Below the pieces are notes generated by a model. It was not told the origin of the DNA, did no database searches, and was given only the letters and a program-made list of their open reading frames with translations. A stretch of DNA of 64,000 nucleotides from Jejubacter sp036620675 (lineage in GTDB: Bacteria; Pseudomonadota; Gammaproteobacteria; Enterobacterales; Enterobacteriaceae): the NCBI GenBank assembly GCA_036620675.1, contig JAZHEE010000011.1; one strand, 5' to 3'. Shown here in pieces: positions 16,117 through 25,236 of the stretch (its first letter is position 1; each line of letters begins with the position of its first letter). A program made the translations under genes and the position numbers.

Positions 16117-17469
16117 ATGGACAGTCCTGAAATGAAAAAAACAGCCCCCTTACAGATTCAAACCGGTGGCGATCCCCGCCTGCTACCCGACTATTCTGCG
16201 CTGCGCGACGAACTGGCGAAGCTGAACCATCCGGCCCGGCCGGATGTGGACTGGCAGCGTGTGGAGCAACTGAGCCTGTCGCTGTTTCGCCACAATGGCG
16301 TCGAACTGCAAACCGCGTGCTGGTACACGCTGGCCCGTACCCACCTTGCCGCTATGGCCGGGCTTAATGAGGGGCTGGCGATACTGGATGTGCTGATCAC
16401 CCGTCAGTGGGGGAATATGTGGCCGCAGCCGGTCCATGCCAGAATGGAAATCCTCGCGGGGTTCAGTCAGCGCCTGCAGAAACTGATGCGAACGCTGGCG
16501 CTACATTATGCTGACCTGCCTCTGATTTATCAGGCTGAAAAACATCTGAACGTTCTGTGTGAGGCGCTGCAGCGTCTGGAGCTGAGGCATATCAGCCAGC
16601 TACAGGGATTGTGCACCTTTATGCAGAACGCAGCGGCCCGGCTGGAGAATACCGATGGGAGCGAAACAGAAGAGGCGGCGGTTAGCCTGCCGGCGACCAT
16701 GGCAATGACGTCCACTCCGGAGCCTGCCGCCGCCTCTGGACCTCTGGTCTACACCGCCCATGAAGCGCCCCCCGTCGCGCGGGTAGTGACGGCAACATCG
16801 GCTCCGCCACGTGGACGTTCCTGGGGGGCTTTTATTGCCGGTATGCTGACCATGCTGGTGGTGGGGGGCGCCGGGCTGTGGGGCTGGCAGTATCTTCATC
16901 GACCTGACCCGATACAGACTCAGCTTGTAGCCTCACTGGCCCCGTTACCCGAAATGCTTACACCTGAACAGGTGAATATATTGCGTCAGCAGACTCCGTT
17001 ACCGCAGGGCTTTATCGCACAAACACAGCAACTGCTTGCCCGGCTGGATAAATTACCTCCTGACTGGAATATTACTTACGCCAGAAAACTGACAGAACAG
17101 GCTCAGGCGCTGTGGCCTGAGCAGGCTAATCCCCTGATACAACAGTGGCAGCGACAGATTAATGTTTCAGTACTTCCTGTCGATACAATGAATGGCTGGC
17201 ATGAGGGTATGACGCAGCTTCAGACGCTTGCCGATAAACTGAATGCGCTTGATGGCCAGAAAGGAAAATACATTACCGTCAGTGAACTTAAATCGCAGGT
17301 CTTTGGCATGCTGACAAGCTTCCGGCAGACCGTGCCGGTGGAAGAACAGCTTCGGCAGTTGAAGCTGCTCCCTGAAGACTCTCCGCAGCGTCAGCAGCAG
17401 ATTCAGCAGGCTGAGCAGCACCTCCGGGCTCAAGTCTATATGCTGGCGCAGGAAAAACATCGTGAGTGA
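16117..17469 (+). CDS. vasL: VasL/TssA-family T6SS protein
   Basis: Residues ~15-150 form an ImpA-N (TssA-like) domain (GGDPRLLPDYSALRDELAKLNHP, then WYTLARTHLA). A linker rich in Ala, Pro and Thr follows, then one membrane segment at about 232-255, then a helical, Gln-rich C-terminal VasL domain. TssA-like proteins with this membrane-tethered layout are thought to steady or cap the tail at the membrane; the role here is by family. Neither possible ATG (16117, 16132) has a strong ribosome site. The end overlaps the next gene by 8 bases. Confidence 0.8.
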   Translation: MDSPEMKKTAPLQIQTGGDPRLLPDYSALRDELAKLNHPARPDVDWQRVEQLSLSLFRHNGVELQTACWYTLARTHLAAMAGLNEGLAILDVLITRQWGNMWPQPVHARMEILAGFSQRLQKLMRTLALHYADLPLIYQAEKHLNVLCEALQRLELRHISQLQGLCTFMQNAAARLENTDGSETEEAAVSLPATMAMTSTPEPAAASGPLVYTAHEAPPVARVVTATSAPPRGRSWGAFIAGMLTMLVVGGAGLWGWQYLHRPDPIQTQLVASLAPLPEMLTPEQVNILRQQTPLPQGFIAQTQQLLARLDKLPPDWNITYARKLTEQAQALWPEQANPLIQQWQRQINVSVLPVDTMNGWHEGMTQLQTLADKLNALDGQKGKYITVSELKSQVFGMLTSFRQTVPVEEQLRQLKLLPEDSPQRQQQIQQAEQHLRAQVYMLAQEKHRE

Positions 17470-18274
17470 TGTAAAAGGAACTGGCGAGGTGGGTAAAACA
17501 CAGCGACACCGTAATCACCGGACACAGTGGACGGCCACCGAAATTACGTTTGTGGAACAACACTATGGTCAGCTGTCTGCCCGTGAAATCGGGGAGCGGC
17601 TTGGCCGATCTGCCCATGGGGTGGCCCGAATTGTTCAGCTTTTAGGTCTGTCCCTGGGGGGGGCACCGCCCTGGTCGGAAGAGGAGCTGGCATTACTCCG
17701 GACCCACTATGCAGAAGGCATAGAGTATGTCATATCACTTTTGCCCGGGCGTTCACGCAAGGCTATCTTCCGGCAGGCGTCCCTTGCCGGGCTCACTGGT
17801 CGCAGTAGCTGGAGCCGTGAAGATAAGTCCTTTCTGGAAAAGCATTACGGCAATTTGCCAACAAAAGAAATTGCCACCAGACTGGGCAGAAGCGTCAGTG
17901 CGGTGAGGGCGGCAGTGGTCAAATTTGACCTTGGAACAGGGAAAAACAGACCCTGGTCGGAAAGGGAACTGGTGTTGATGCAGGCGCACTACAGTAAAGG
18001 GATTGATAAAGTAAAAGCGTTGCTGCCGGATCGTACCCGGGAGGCCATTTTTGCCCAGGCCGGAAAAATGGGGCTGACTGAGGCCCGGCTCTGGCAGCCT
18101 GATGAAGATAGCCTATTAAGAGCCATATATCCTGAGTCTGGTGCCCGTGGGGTACAGGAGAAGCTTCCCCACAGGACGATCCCGGCGATAAAGCACAGGG
18201 CAACCAGTCTGGGGCTGAGATCCTTCAAAAAGAAAAAGTGGGTATCAAGGGTAAGACATGATGGTAGAGGATGA
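17462..18274 (+). CDS. Protein of five tandem SANT/Myb-like helical modules
   Basis: 270 residues, starting at a GTG with AGGA seven bases upstream and overlapping vasL by 8 bases. The protein is almost wholly five copies of a ~47-residue module, each opening with a Trp (W23, W71, W117, W165, W211) and running W-x3-E, a helix, then a second helix with LGRS or LPGRS before an ARI/AIF helix. Spacing alternates 48, 46, 48, 46, which suggests a duplicated two-module unit plus one. Single modules of this kind bind DNA. A role as T6SS regulator or nucleic-acid-binding accessory is inference. Confidence 0.72.
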   Translation: MSDVKGTGEVGKTQRHRNHRTQWTATEITFVEQHYGQLSAREIGERLGRSAHGVARIVQLLGLSLGGAPPWSEEELALLRTHYAEGIEYVISLLPGRSRKAIFRQASLAGLTGRSSWSREDKSFLEKHYGNLPTKEIATRLGRSVSAVRAAVVKFDLGTGKNRPWSERELVLMQAHYSKGIDKVKALLPDRTREAIFAQAGKMGLTEARLWQPDEDSLLRAIYPESGARGVQEKLPHRTIPAIKHRATSLGLRSFKKKKWVSRVRHDGRG

Positions 18275-18487
18275 GGTTGCATAAAAGCTGGAGGCTGCTG
18301 GTCTCTGGCGCAGGGCTGCCAGTCGCTGGCTCGATGTGATGCAGCACTATGGGCTGACGGAGCAGCAACGTGACCGAATACGTCAGTACAGAAAATATTG
18401 TTTTTCCTGCGCGCGAAGCCCATCAGATCTCCGGAGAAACTGGATGTGACGGAAATCGCGAGGGCAGTAAATGCCGCACTGGAGTAA
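18258..18487 (+). pseudogene. Broken perC-like transcriptional regulator
   Basis: Starting at 18258 the frame reads MMVEDEVA, then a stop at 18282, then KLEAAGLWRRAASRWLDVM and an RIRQYRKYC stretch, which is the PerC family pattern. The ending (SPEKLDVTEIARAVNAALE, stop 18485-18487) is in another frame, so there is also a frameshift near 18410-18424. A single change from gaa to taa would explain the early stop. PerC-like proteins regulate virulence and horizontally gained genes. It overlaps the SANT-repeat gene by 17 bases. Confidence 0.8.
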
Positions 18488-18842
18488 TGGAACTGAGGAC
18501 AGCCCATGGTGAGTTGTATTCGTCATGGCTTTCCAGAACCATTCGGACGGTTTGCTGATGAACCTCAGGGGAAAAATGAGAATTTTTGTTATCCTCTTAC
18601 CTATCTCAGGGGAGGGGCATCTCTCGGATTCCCGGGGCAGTTCCGGCTGCTTGGACGGTGTTGTTAAGAAAATTTGCCTGATTTGAATTAACTAACTTTT
18701 TGTAGATGAAATGACTTATTTATTGGTGTGTTTTATTATTTAGTGTGCTAAGTTAATTTTTAATCAATTTATGTGAAAGCTAATATAATTACGTAGTTCT
18801 ATACAGCGTTTGTGCTCTTTTATTCATTTTATAACAGCAGAA
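18488..18842. other. Intergenic boundary between T6SS cluster and AT-rich defence island
   Basis: The first ~170 bases have the base composition of the T6SS region but no intact gene. After about 18660 the sequence turns sharply AT-rich, as in the following hamAB genes, so the junction of two DNA sources lies here. A TATAAT at 18784-18789 is a plausible -10 box for hamA, but no good -35 is visible. No terminal repeat or insertion sequence was seen at the junction. Confidence 0.5.
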
Positions 18843-19733
18843 ATGAGAATGAACAATAAACTAAAGCCACAACTAAAAAACCATGACGTCATTAAAGATG
18901 TGTTGAGGAAAGTTGACGTCTCTTTATTTCTCTCGGATAAAAGAAAAGTAGAGACGTTACTAATTTATCTTCCAATAGAAAATGGTGAAAGTAATCATTT
19001 CGGTTTTCTCAAGCTCATAAAGGATGAGTTACTGCATAATTTTGCTCTCACATGCAAGGAAATTGATAGAAAATTAAAAAGGCCAAGTAAAATCGCCATA
19101 GAACAACTTTTTAAAAAGGCCTTGAGTAAACTTAGCCAACAAACTGCTCATGGTGAATTAGGTGAGTTAATTTTATTTACAATATTGGATGTTTACTTAC
19201 AGGCGCCTAGGTTGCTTAGTAAAATATCACTTAAAACCAGTTCTAGAATGCCGGTTTATGGTGCAGATAGTATACATGCACAATTTATTAATGGCGATCT
19301 GAGATTGTATTTGGGCGAATCCAAACTCTATACTTCATTTTTTGGCGCAGCGTCAACGGCTGTTGACTCTATCAAATCAGCAAAGGATAAATATATACAG
19401 GAATTTAATCTTATTGACAGTCACCTTGATCTTCCAGAGCTTGATGATGAATCTCAGGACGAGTTAATAAGAATTTTGAATCCTTTTGAAAATAAAAATG
19501 AATTAAATTTCATACATTCGCCATGTTTCATTGGTTTTGCGGGTGGTGATTTAATTAAAGATGCAGAGAGTGATGAGGATTTTATCCAGCGTTATATTCA
19601 CGTGGCTTACGGGTATATTGATGATTATTTTAAAAAAATTGAAAATCAAGGTCTGGATATAAATTCAACAACGTTATTTATATTACCCTTTAGCGATATA
19701 AAAAACTCGTTGAGAGTTTTATTTCCTATTTAG
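18843..19733 (+). CDS. hamA: HamA, nuclease subunit of the Hachiman anti-phage system
   Basis: A DUF1837 protein of ~296 residues. HamA is a PD-(D/E)xK-type DNase held by the helicase HamB and released on sensing damaged or phage-altered DNA. Motifs seen (numbering from 18843): a helix with HGELGELILF at about 103-112, GADSIH with D142, and YLGESKLY with E159 and K161, the catalytic E-x-K. The start could equally be 18849; upstream frames lack a ribosome site. The gene is AT-rich and 10 bases before hamB, the diagnostic two-gene arrangement. Confidence 0.88.
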   Translation: MRMNNKLKPQLKNHDVIKDVLRKVDVSLFLSDKRKVETLLIYLPIENGESNHFGFLKLIKDELLHNFALTCKEIDRKLKRPSKIAIEQLFKKALSKLSQQTAHGELGELILFTILDVYLQAPRLLSKISLKTSSRMPVYGADSIHAQFINGDLRLYLGESKLYTSFFGAASTAVDSIKSAKDKYIQEFNLIDSHLDLPELDDESQDELIRILNPFENKNELNFIHSPCFIGFAGGDLIKDAESDEDFIQRYIHVAYGYIDDYFKKIENQGLDINSTTLFILPFSDIKNSLRVLFPI

Positions 19734-19743
19734 AGATCGCAAA

Positions 19744-22257
19744 ATGAATAGTTTTTACATCAAATTATCAGAGAGAATATTAGCCAGCGATGAATATAAG
19801 AAATGCTCATCGGCGTTATTTAAATGTTACGCAAGTCATTTAATTGGAGATGTATCTAAATTAGGGCGGATTTTAGTAAAGCAAATGGCGACTGCTTCAC
19901 AAATATTTTATAAAACACAAGAAGAAAAATATATAAAGAAAGGTGCAGCAATTCTTTCCATGTTAATCGATACATGCGGTGAGGATTATCCGGAACTTAT
20001 CCCAATTTCAAATTATCTCTTCTCATCTGTTGGGGACTTCCCAAATATTAAGTTATTAGAAAATAGATTCCCTCAAGTTTCATTTAAACACAATATATTT
20101 ACTGAGTCGAGTCAAAGTTACAAGAGAGCTCTAAATAATGTTGAGGAATTAGGTTTAGTACTTACCGACTTTCAACGTGATTTGTGGGATGACCTTCAGG
20201 CTGGAGAGGATATCATTACAGTTGCCCCCACTTCAGCAGGAAAAACTCATATCATTCTCCATTATTTGTTATCTGAAGTAATTAATAGTGACGGTGCCTT
20301 TGCCGCAATTGTAGTACCTACAAGAGCCCTAATTACTGAAGTATCCTCAAAAATATTTGAGATGGCTAAGGAAAGAGGATGTGAGAAAAATATCGAGATA
20401 TGTACAATCCCCAAAGATGATGTTTTTTCTGAGCGTACCTTTTTTGTCATGACTCAGGAACGTTTACATGAAATCCTTCTTCGTGGTGATATATATTTTG
20501 ATTTTTTATTCATTGATGAAGCTCATAATATATCAGATGAAGGGCGCGGCGTATTACTTCATCTTACTCTTGAAAGAGTACTTGAAGATAGTAGCCCACA
20601 AATTATAATTGGTATGCCATCTCCTCAATATCAGAATAGCTTTTCAAGCGTTTTCAAAGGCGTGGGGTTTACTAAAATAATAACAACCCATTCTCCAGTC
20701 TCCAAATTGATTTTTGAGGTTAGGGCCAAAGGAAGAAATCTAGAAATCATTAGACAGGGGGCTGATGATAAAGCTATTTTACCCAAGGGATTTACTGATA
20801 AAAAACTAGCAGATATTGTTTTAAGGCTTGGGAAAAACCAAAGTAATATAATTTATAGGAATCAAACAAATCATTGTGAATACATTGCTAATGAAATAGC
20901 AAAAAGAATTACCAAGTATGAGGAAAGTGAATCCCTTAACGAGGCTTCAGAATATATACAGCATTTTATCCACGATGAGTTTACTTTAGCAGATAATATA
21001 AAGAAAGGGATTGCATTTCATTATAGTCCGTTACCCACATCTGTCAGGATTCTTGTGGAAAACCTTGTAAAAGAGGGGCACATAAAGTTTATTTCTTGCA
21101 CAAGTACGTTAGCCGAAGGTGTGAATCTTCCGGCAAAAAATCTTTTCATGTGTAATCCTGCGTTCAAAAAAGGGAATTATGATAAAATGGAAAGAATTGA
21201 GGATGTAAAAATAAATAATATTACTGGACGTGCGGGCAGAATGTTGCATCATTTCTCTGGTAATATATTCTTGGTTGATCCGGATTCATGGACATTTAAA
21301 GACTATTTTGATGAAGAAGATAACGGAAAAGAAGAGAAAATACCAACTTATTATAAATTACTTAATGAAAATATAAATGAAATATTAAGAACGCTATCGG
21401 GTCTTCAACCTATTGATGAAGATCGTTCTAAATTCTATTCTGTGGCGAATAAGTTAATAAAGTCTTATGGTAATGGTGACTTGGATTCAACATTCTTTTC
21501 ATCAGATATTAGATTAAATAATTTCGCACTAAATAGATTAAGAGAAAGTATTGAAACTGCGTATTTAAATCTTAAACTCCCTCCTCTTGTTTTAGAGTCA
21601 AATCCTACTACTGGATATATACAGCAAAATGCAGTTTTTGAATTTTTAACTAGCGGTATTGATCTTAATGACTGGTCTTTGCCGTATCCTAAGTCTGAAG
21701 AATTTTATGATAGAATACTAAAAATATCATTGAAGTTAATTGAATTGGGGGTATTTATTCCAAGCGGTAATTATACTGCCGACTATATTTGTTTTATCTC
21801 TAAAAAATGGGTGCAGGATCATAGTTTAAAGGATATGATTAACTCTCAGATAGACTGGGATAAGAAAAATAAAGGTGATGATGGGAAAAAGAACGGGATT
21901 AATACATCTGTTAAAAATATAATAAATGTAATAAATAATGATATTAGATTTAGACTCTCAAATGCCTTTAAGTGTTATTTCACTTTATTTACTTTGGCAT
22001 CAAGAATGACAGAGTCAGAAGCTCAAAGTATTAAGCTTCATTACTATCTCGAAATTGGCGCTAGTGACGAAAGAATTATGTCGTTGATAAATCTAGGTTT
22101 ATCCAGAGAAGCATCCAAGGAAATTGCTGACAACACATCTAAATCGCTAATGTATAATAGCATAAGCGATTTGATTCAGTTACTTAATTCATCGGAAATT
22201 AATAATGTTCACAAGGTTATCAAAAAAGAAATCGAGCATTTGCTTAGCCGTTCTTAA
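19744..22257 (+). CDS. hamB: HamB, helicase subunit of the Hachiman anti-phage system
   Basis: 837-residue superfamily 2 helicase. Walker A is APTSAGKT at 161-168, the DEAH box is at 258-261 (FLFIDEAHN), motif Ia is VVPTRAL at about 190, and motifs V-VI (STLAEGVNLPAKN, then ITGRAGRM) lie near 455-500, a pattern shared with Ski2-like helicases. In known systems HamB scans DNA and controls HamA. The C-terminal ~300 residues are helical and lack a recognised domain. Its last 14 bases overlap the tail of the opposite-strand gene that follows. Confidence 0.88.
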   Translation: MNSFYIKLSERILASDEYKKCSSALFKCYASHLIGDVSKLGRILVKQMATASQIFYKTQEEKYIKKGAAILSMLIDTCGEDYPELIPISNYLFSSVGDFPNIKLLENRFPQVSFKHNIFTESSQSYKRALNNVEELGLVLTDFQRDLWDDLQAGEDIITVAPTSAGKTHIILHYLLSEVINSDGAFAAIVVPTRALITEVSSKIFEMAKERGCEKNIEICTIPKDDVFSERTFFVMTQERLHEILLRGDIYFDFLFIDEAHNISDEGRGVLLHLTLERVLEDSSPQIIIGMPSPQYQNSFSSVFKGVGFTKIITTHSPVSKLIFEVRAKGRNLEIIRQGADDKAILPKGFTDKKLADIVLRLGKNQSNIIYRNQTNHCEYIANEIAKRITKYEESESLNEASEYIQHFIHDEFTLADNIKKGIAFHYSPLPTSVRILVENLVKEGHIKFISCTSTLAEGVNLPAKNLFMCNPAFKKGNYDKMERIEDVKINNITGRAGRMLHHFSGNIFLVDPDSWTFKDYFDEEDNGKEEKIPTYYKLLNENINEILRTLSGLQPIDEDRSKFYSVANKLIKSYGNGDLDSTFFSSDIRLNNFALNRLRESIETAYLNLKLPPLVLESNPTTGYIQQNAVFEFLTSGIDLNDWSLPYPKSEEFYDRILKISLKLIELGVFIPSGNYTADYICFISKKWVQDHSLKDMINSQIDWDKKNKGDDGKKNGINTSVKNIINVINNDIRFRLSNAFKCYFTLFTLASRMTESEAQSIKLHYYLEIGASDERIMSLINLGLSREASKEIADNTSKSLMYNSISDLIQLLNSSEINNVHKVIKKEIEHLLSRS

Positions 22258-23122
22258 ATTTTAACAGTTCTGTTAAAGCCATATCCAATACTCGGGATGC
22301 AGTTTCTTCATCAATGAACTTATTCCGGGTATTAACTTCGGTCTTAAAGTGAAGAAACGTTTCTGAGAAATCTATTGTACTGACTTTTCCATCACTATTG
22401 TTCGCTTTAACTTTCAATACGGAACACCCATCATGATCAGATAGAAAGTTTATAATTTCAATTACGTTATCTTTAGTGAATAACTCATTATTTTCATCAT
22501 TAAAAGCTAAGTCAAATGAAAGTTGCATGCCTGGGGCAATATAAGGGCTTGCACTCAATTGTTTGAAAAAATGAGGAGCATCATCAGTTATATCATTTAG
22601 ATAAGATGAATTCATTCTAAAGTGTAGACTATTAAACCCCTCGTAATCATTCAGAGAAAAATATTCTTTCTCTTTTGGAATAAGATCTATTTTTATTTTT
22701 TTCTTTCTGTTTGTATTTAGTTGCTCAAGAATGAACTTGCAAACACTCTTCAATGTGCCGCTAGGACCGGAAGTAAAACCGAATACGGTTTTATACTCTG
22801 GGGATATGTAAATATAGTATAGATCGCCAATTATTCCTTGGTTAAGATGAATTCCTGTAATCGAACCATCTTTTGTGGCCTTAGTTTGCCAAGTGTTCCT
22901 TTCACGAACAACAGTTACACCAAAGATGTCATTTTTATTCATAACATCAGGGGGCGTTAATTTTATTAAGTGTTTTTTATCGCGTGAGGTTATTATCCTT
23001 GTTTTTTCTTCCGACTCACACAAAGTGAAATAGTTTAAAGGTAGATTTTCATAAAATGAATCATCTCCATCGATATTATAAAATAAGACGGTGACGCTTT
23101 TTTTTGATTTATTAGTATTCAT
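22244..23122 (-). CDS. Unrecognised protein convergent with hamB
   Basis: 292 residues starting at the ATG at 23122, with GGGGA seven bases upstream; a GTG at 23128 is the alternative. No family recognised. The N-terminal part has short beta strands (VTVLFYNIDG), then DIFGVTVVRERN, a glycine-rich GLYY-like stretch (GIIGDLYYIYISPEYKTVFGF), and a charged C-terminal half. No signal peptide, membrane segment or obvious catalytic motif. The AT content equals that of hamAB and it overlaps hamB tail to tail by 14 bases, so the three probably travelled together. It may be an independent defence gene or a Hachiman accessory. Confidence 0.65.
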   Translation of the reverse strand: MNTNKSKKSVTVLFYNIDGDDSFYENLPLNYFTLCESEEKTRIITSRDKKHLIKLTPPDVMNKNDIFGVTVVRERNTWQTKATKDGSITGIHLNQGIIGDLYYIYISPEYKTVFGFTSGPSGTLKSVCKFILEQLNTNRKKKIKIDLIPKEKEYFSLNDYEGFNSLHFRMNSSYLNDITDDAPHFFKQLSASPYIAPGMQLSFDLAFNDENNELFTKDNVIEIINFLSDHDGCSVLKVKANNSDGKVSTIDFSETFLHFKTEVNTRNKFIDEETASRVLDMALTELLKFKNG

Positions 23123-23559
23123 TATCACATCCCCTATTTGAAGCAGTGATTTCTATGGCACTCTCACTCTTCATGTATAAATAGACAGTATTTTAGCATG
23201 GCCGTTTCATGGTGTCTAATTGAAAATAAATTTCTGCCGATACCTCACATAAATTATTGATTACAAGCTAAACCGACTTAATTCAATCAGAAATTTACTT
23301 CTCTTTTGAATTTTATCATTAGCATTTTGCTCTTTATCTGAATCCAGTACTGTTTATCAATGAGGCGTGACGTTCAAAAAACATTTCACCGCTGTGGAGC
23401 CGGGAGCGTTAGTCCGGCTATCGGTAAGAAGGATAATATACGGTGTGTTAATTTTTGAGCTCTGCAGTGAAATGCTTCCCCTTGGATCGCCTCACGCTAA
23501 AGTCCATGCTGTGCGGTCAATATGCCAGAAAGCTATAGAACAAAAAATAATAGAATGGC
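23123..23559. other. AT-rich non-coding stretch inside the island
   Basis: About 440 bases between the unrecognised gene and the relic integrase. The half nearer the gene is AT-rich and should hold its promoter, but no convincing -35/-10 pair stands out. Reading frames here are short and lack starts with ribosome sites. I see no tRNA-derived attachment repeat in it. Confidence 0.4.
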
Positions 23560-23587
23560 GTTCTCCGCATCTTCAGGTGCGGAGAAC
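23560..23587 (-). terminator. Hairpin after the relic integrase
   Basis: A perfect ten-base stem (gttctccgca with tgcggagaac) and an eight-base loop. Read on the minus strand it lies five bases past the relic integrase stop; an AT-rich stretch with a run of six T comes only after a spacer of about 12 bases. It is a probable old terminator of that gene. Confidence 0.55.
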
Positions 23588-23592
23588 AACCA

Positions 23593-23748
23593 CTAACTGT
23601 CAGTCGATGAACTGAGAAGCTTGTCAATATAATCAGCGTACCAGTGCACCATTTATCTCCCCCCATCAAGATACTGTACATGGTTATATGTGCTGCGAAT
23701 GCTGTTTTTATCCACATGAGCCAGTCGTCTTTCGAACCACATATATTG
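23593..23748 (-). pseudogene. C-terminal relic of a second tyrosine integrase
   Basis: The minus strand reads QYMWFERRLAHVDKNSIRST, then YNHVQYLDGGR, a stop, then MVHWYADYIDKLL and a final stop. This is the C-terminus of P4-type integrases, including the catalytic tyrosine (in STYNH) and the usual LAHVDKN motif. The in-frame stop and lack of the upstream ~350 residues mark it as dead. It sits directly beyond the 3' end of the intact integrase and differs from it, so it came from another element that used the same site. Confidence 0.82.
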
Positions 23749-23751
23749 AAT

Positions 23752-23782
23752 CCCGCATTTTCCTGATTGGTTTTGATGCGGG
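23752..23782 (-). terminator. Weak hairpin beyond the intact integrase
   Basis: A seven-base stem (cccgcat with atgcggg) with a 17-base loop, just 3' of the integrase stop on the minus strand. There is no uridine run, so function is uncertain. Confidence 0.3.
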
Positions 23783-23785
23783 CAG

Positions 23786-25042
23786 CTATCGAGACTGAAG
23801 TTTTGCAAAGTCAAATGGACTCACAGGTTTCTCCTCATTGGCATCGAGAAAATCAGCCCACCACTGCAACATCAGCCTGCGTTCGTCCAGATGCTCCGCT
23901 TTATGAATATAGGCAGCACGTACACCGTTACGCTCCTGATGGCTCATCTGACGCTCTACGGCATCTTTTGACCACAACCCTGATTCGATCAAAGAGCTGC
24001 AGGCCATCGTCCTGAAACCATGTCCACACACATCCACTTTCGTGTCGTAGCCCATAAGACGCAGTGCATTGTTGATTGTGTTCTCGCTCATTGGTTTCCA
24101 GGGACTGTGAGCACCGGTAAAGATGAGTTCGTGCTCTCCGCTGATAGCTTGGATCGTTCGCAGAATCTCAACGGCTTGTCTGGATAAGGGGACAAGGTGC
24201 GGTGTACGCATTTTGGCTCCGCGATGTGAATGTTTGACGCCTGTAATGGACTTACGCTTCGGGGGAATAGTCCACATCGCTTTCTCAAAATCGATCTCAG
24301 GCCAGCGGGCGAAACGCAGTTCGCTGGAACGTATGAAAATAAGCAGGGTGAGTTTTGTAGCAAGTGTAGTGAGTATCTGGCCTTTATAGGCATCCAGGCG
24401 AGCAAGCAGTTCAGGGATTCGATCAAGCGGAAGGGCGGGGCGGTGTTGACGTTTAACTGTCGTGAGTGCTCCAGCCATATCCACCGCTGGATTATAAGTG
24501 ATGATGCCAGACTGTGCTGCATAACGCATTACAGCAGTAATTCGTTGCTGTATGCGCGAAGCAATTTCATAAATCTCTTTTGCTTCCGCCGCTCTCACCG
24601 GGATTAACAGATCAGGGGTTCTGAGAGTGGTAATATCGCGTGAACCAATGTAAGGAAACACATGACTTTCCAGGCTCTTAAGGACTTTCTCGCTGTGAGT
24701 TTCTGACCATTTCTTGTTGCTTTGATGCCACTGACGGGCAACCAGCTCAAACGTATTGGCGGCTTCAGGAGCCGCTTTTCTGGCTCTTTTTTGTTCACAG
24801 GGGTCAATGCCCTCTGAAATAAGTTTTCTGGCTTCGTCGCGCTTCTCGCGTGCCTCAGATAGTGAAACCTCAGGATACAGGCCGAGGGCGAGCGTTTTCT
24901 CTTTGCCAAGATGGCGATAGCGAAGCCGCCAGTACTTTGAGCCATTAGGATGGACCAGCAAATGCATATTGCCACTGTCGGCAAGTTTATACGGTTTTTC
25001 GTCCGGTTTAGCTGCCCGGATCTTTGCGTCAGTAAGGGCCAT
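23786..25042 (-). CDS. P4/CP4-57-type tyrosine integrase
   Basis: 418 residues. The N-terminus (MALTDAKIRAAKP, then LVHPNGSKYWRLRYRHLGKE) is the arm-binding domain of this family. The catalytic set is present: R in RSSELRFARW, H-x2-R in HGFRTM, and the Tyr in RAAYIHKAEHLDERR. The gene points away from tRNA-Phe 195 bases distant, the standard arrangement for elements that insert into the 3' end of a tRNA gene. It is the likely integrase of the hamAB island and possibly of the whole left part of the window. Confidence 0.93.
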   Translation of the reverse strand: MALTDAKIRAAKPDEKPYKLADSGNMHLLVHPNGSKYWRLRYRHLGKEKTLALGLYPEVSLSEAREKRDEARKLISEGIDPCEQKRARKAAPEAANTFELVARQWHQSNKKWSETHSEKVLKSLESHVFPYIGSRDITTLRTPDLLIPVRAAEAKEIYEIASRIQQRITAVMRYAAQSGIITYNPAVDMAGALTTVKRQHRPALPLDRIPELLARLDAYKGQILTTLATKLTLLIFIRSSELRFARWPEIDFEKAMWTIPPKRKSITGVKHSHRGAKMRTPHLVPLSRQAVEILRTIQAISGEHELIFTGAHSPWKPMSENTINNALRLMGYDTKVDVCGHGFRTMACSSLIESGLWSKDAVERQMSHQERNGVRAAYIHKAEHLDERRLMLQWWADFLDANEEKPVSPFDFAKLQSR

Positions 25043-25063
25043 AACAGGGATCCTGAGTAATTT

Positions 25064-25112
25064 GAGGGTACAGAATTCTGTCGAATCAGACTATACCCTC
25101 AATTGTACCCTC
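25064..25112. repeat. Clustered TACCCTC repeats in the integrase promoter
   Basis: GAGGGTAC at 25064-25071, TACCCTCA at 25094-25101 and GTACCCTC at 25105-25112 are one inverted and two direct copies of a seven-base word within 50 bases, between int and the tRNA. This fits arm-type integrase or excisionase sites or an autoregulatory operator. Function is inferred from placement. Confidence 0.45.
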
Positions 25113-25202
25113 GCAAGGGTGTTGATGTGGGTAGAATTGGGTTGAGTTGGATGGAGTTAATGTATTGTAGGTGTGTTGATTTTTGCGGGCTCAGAATGCA
25201 AA

Positions 25203-25226
25203 AACGGACCTCCGTGGAGGTCCGTT
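25203..25226 (-). terminator. Terminator of tRNA-Phe
   Basis: Ten-base perfect stem (aacggacctc with gaggtccgtt), four-base loop and a run of five U when read on the minus strand, directly after the tRNA 3' end. A classic rho-independent terminator. Confidence 0.88.
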
Positions 25227-25236
25227 GATATGAATT

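Noticed and set aside
23367..23615. 82-residue plus-strand frame near the relic integrase
   Set aside because: It runs over the hairpin and the relic integrase on the other strand and matches nothing known.
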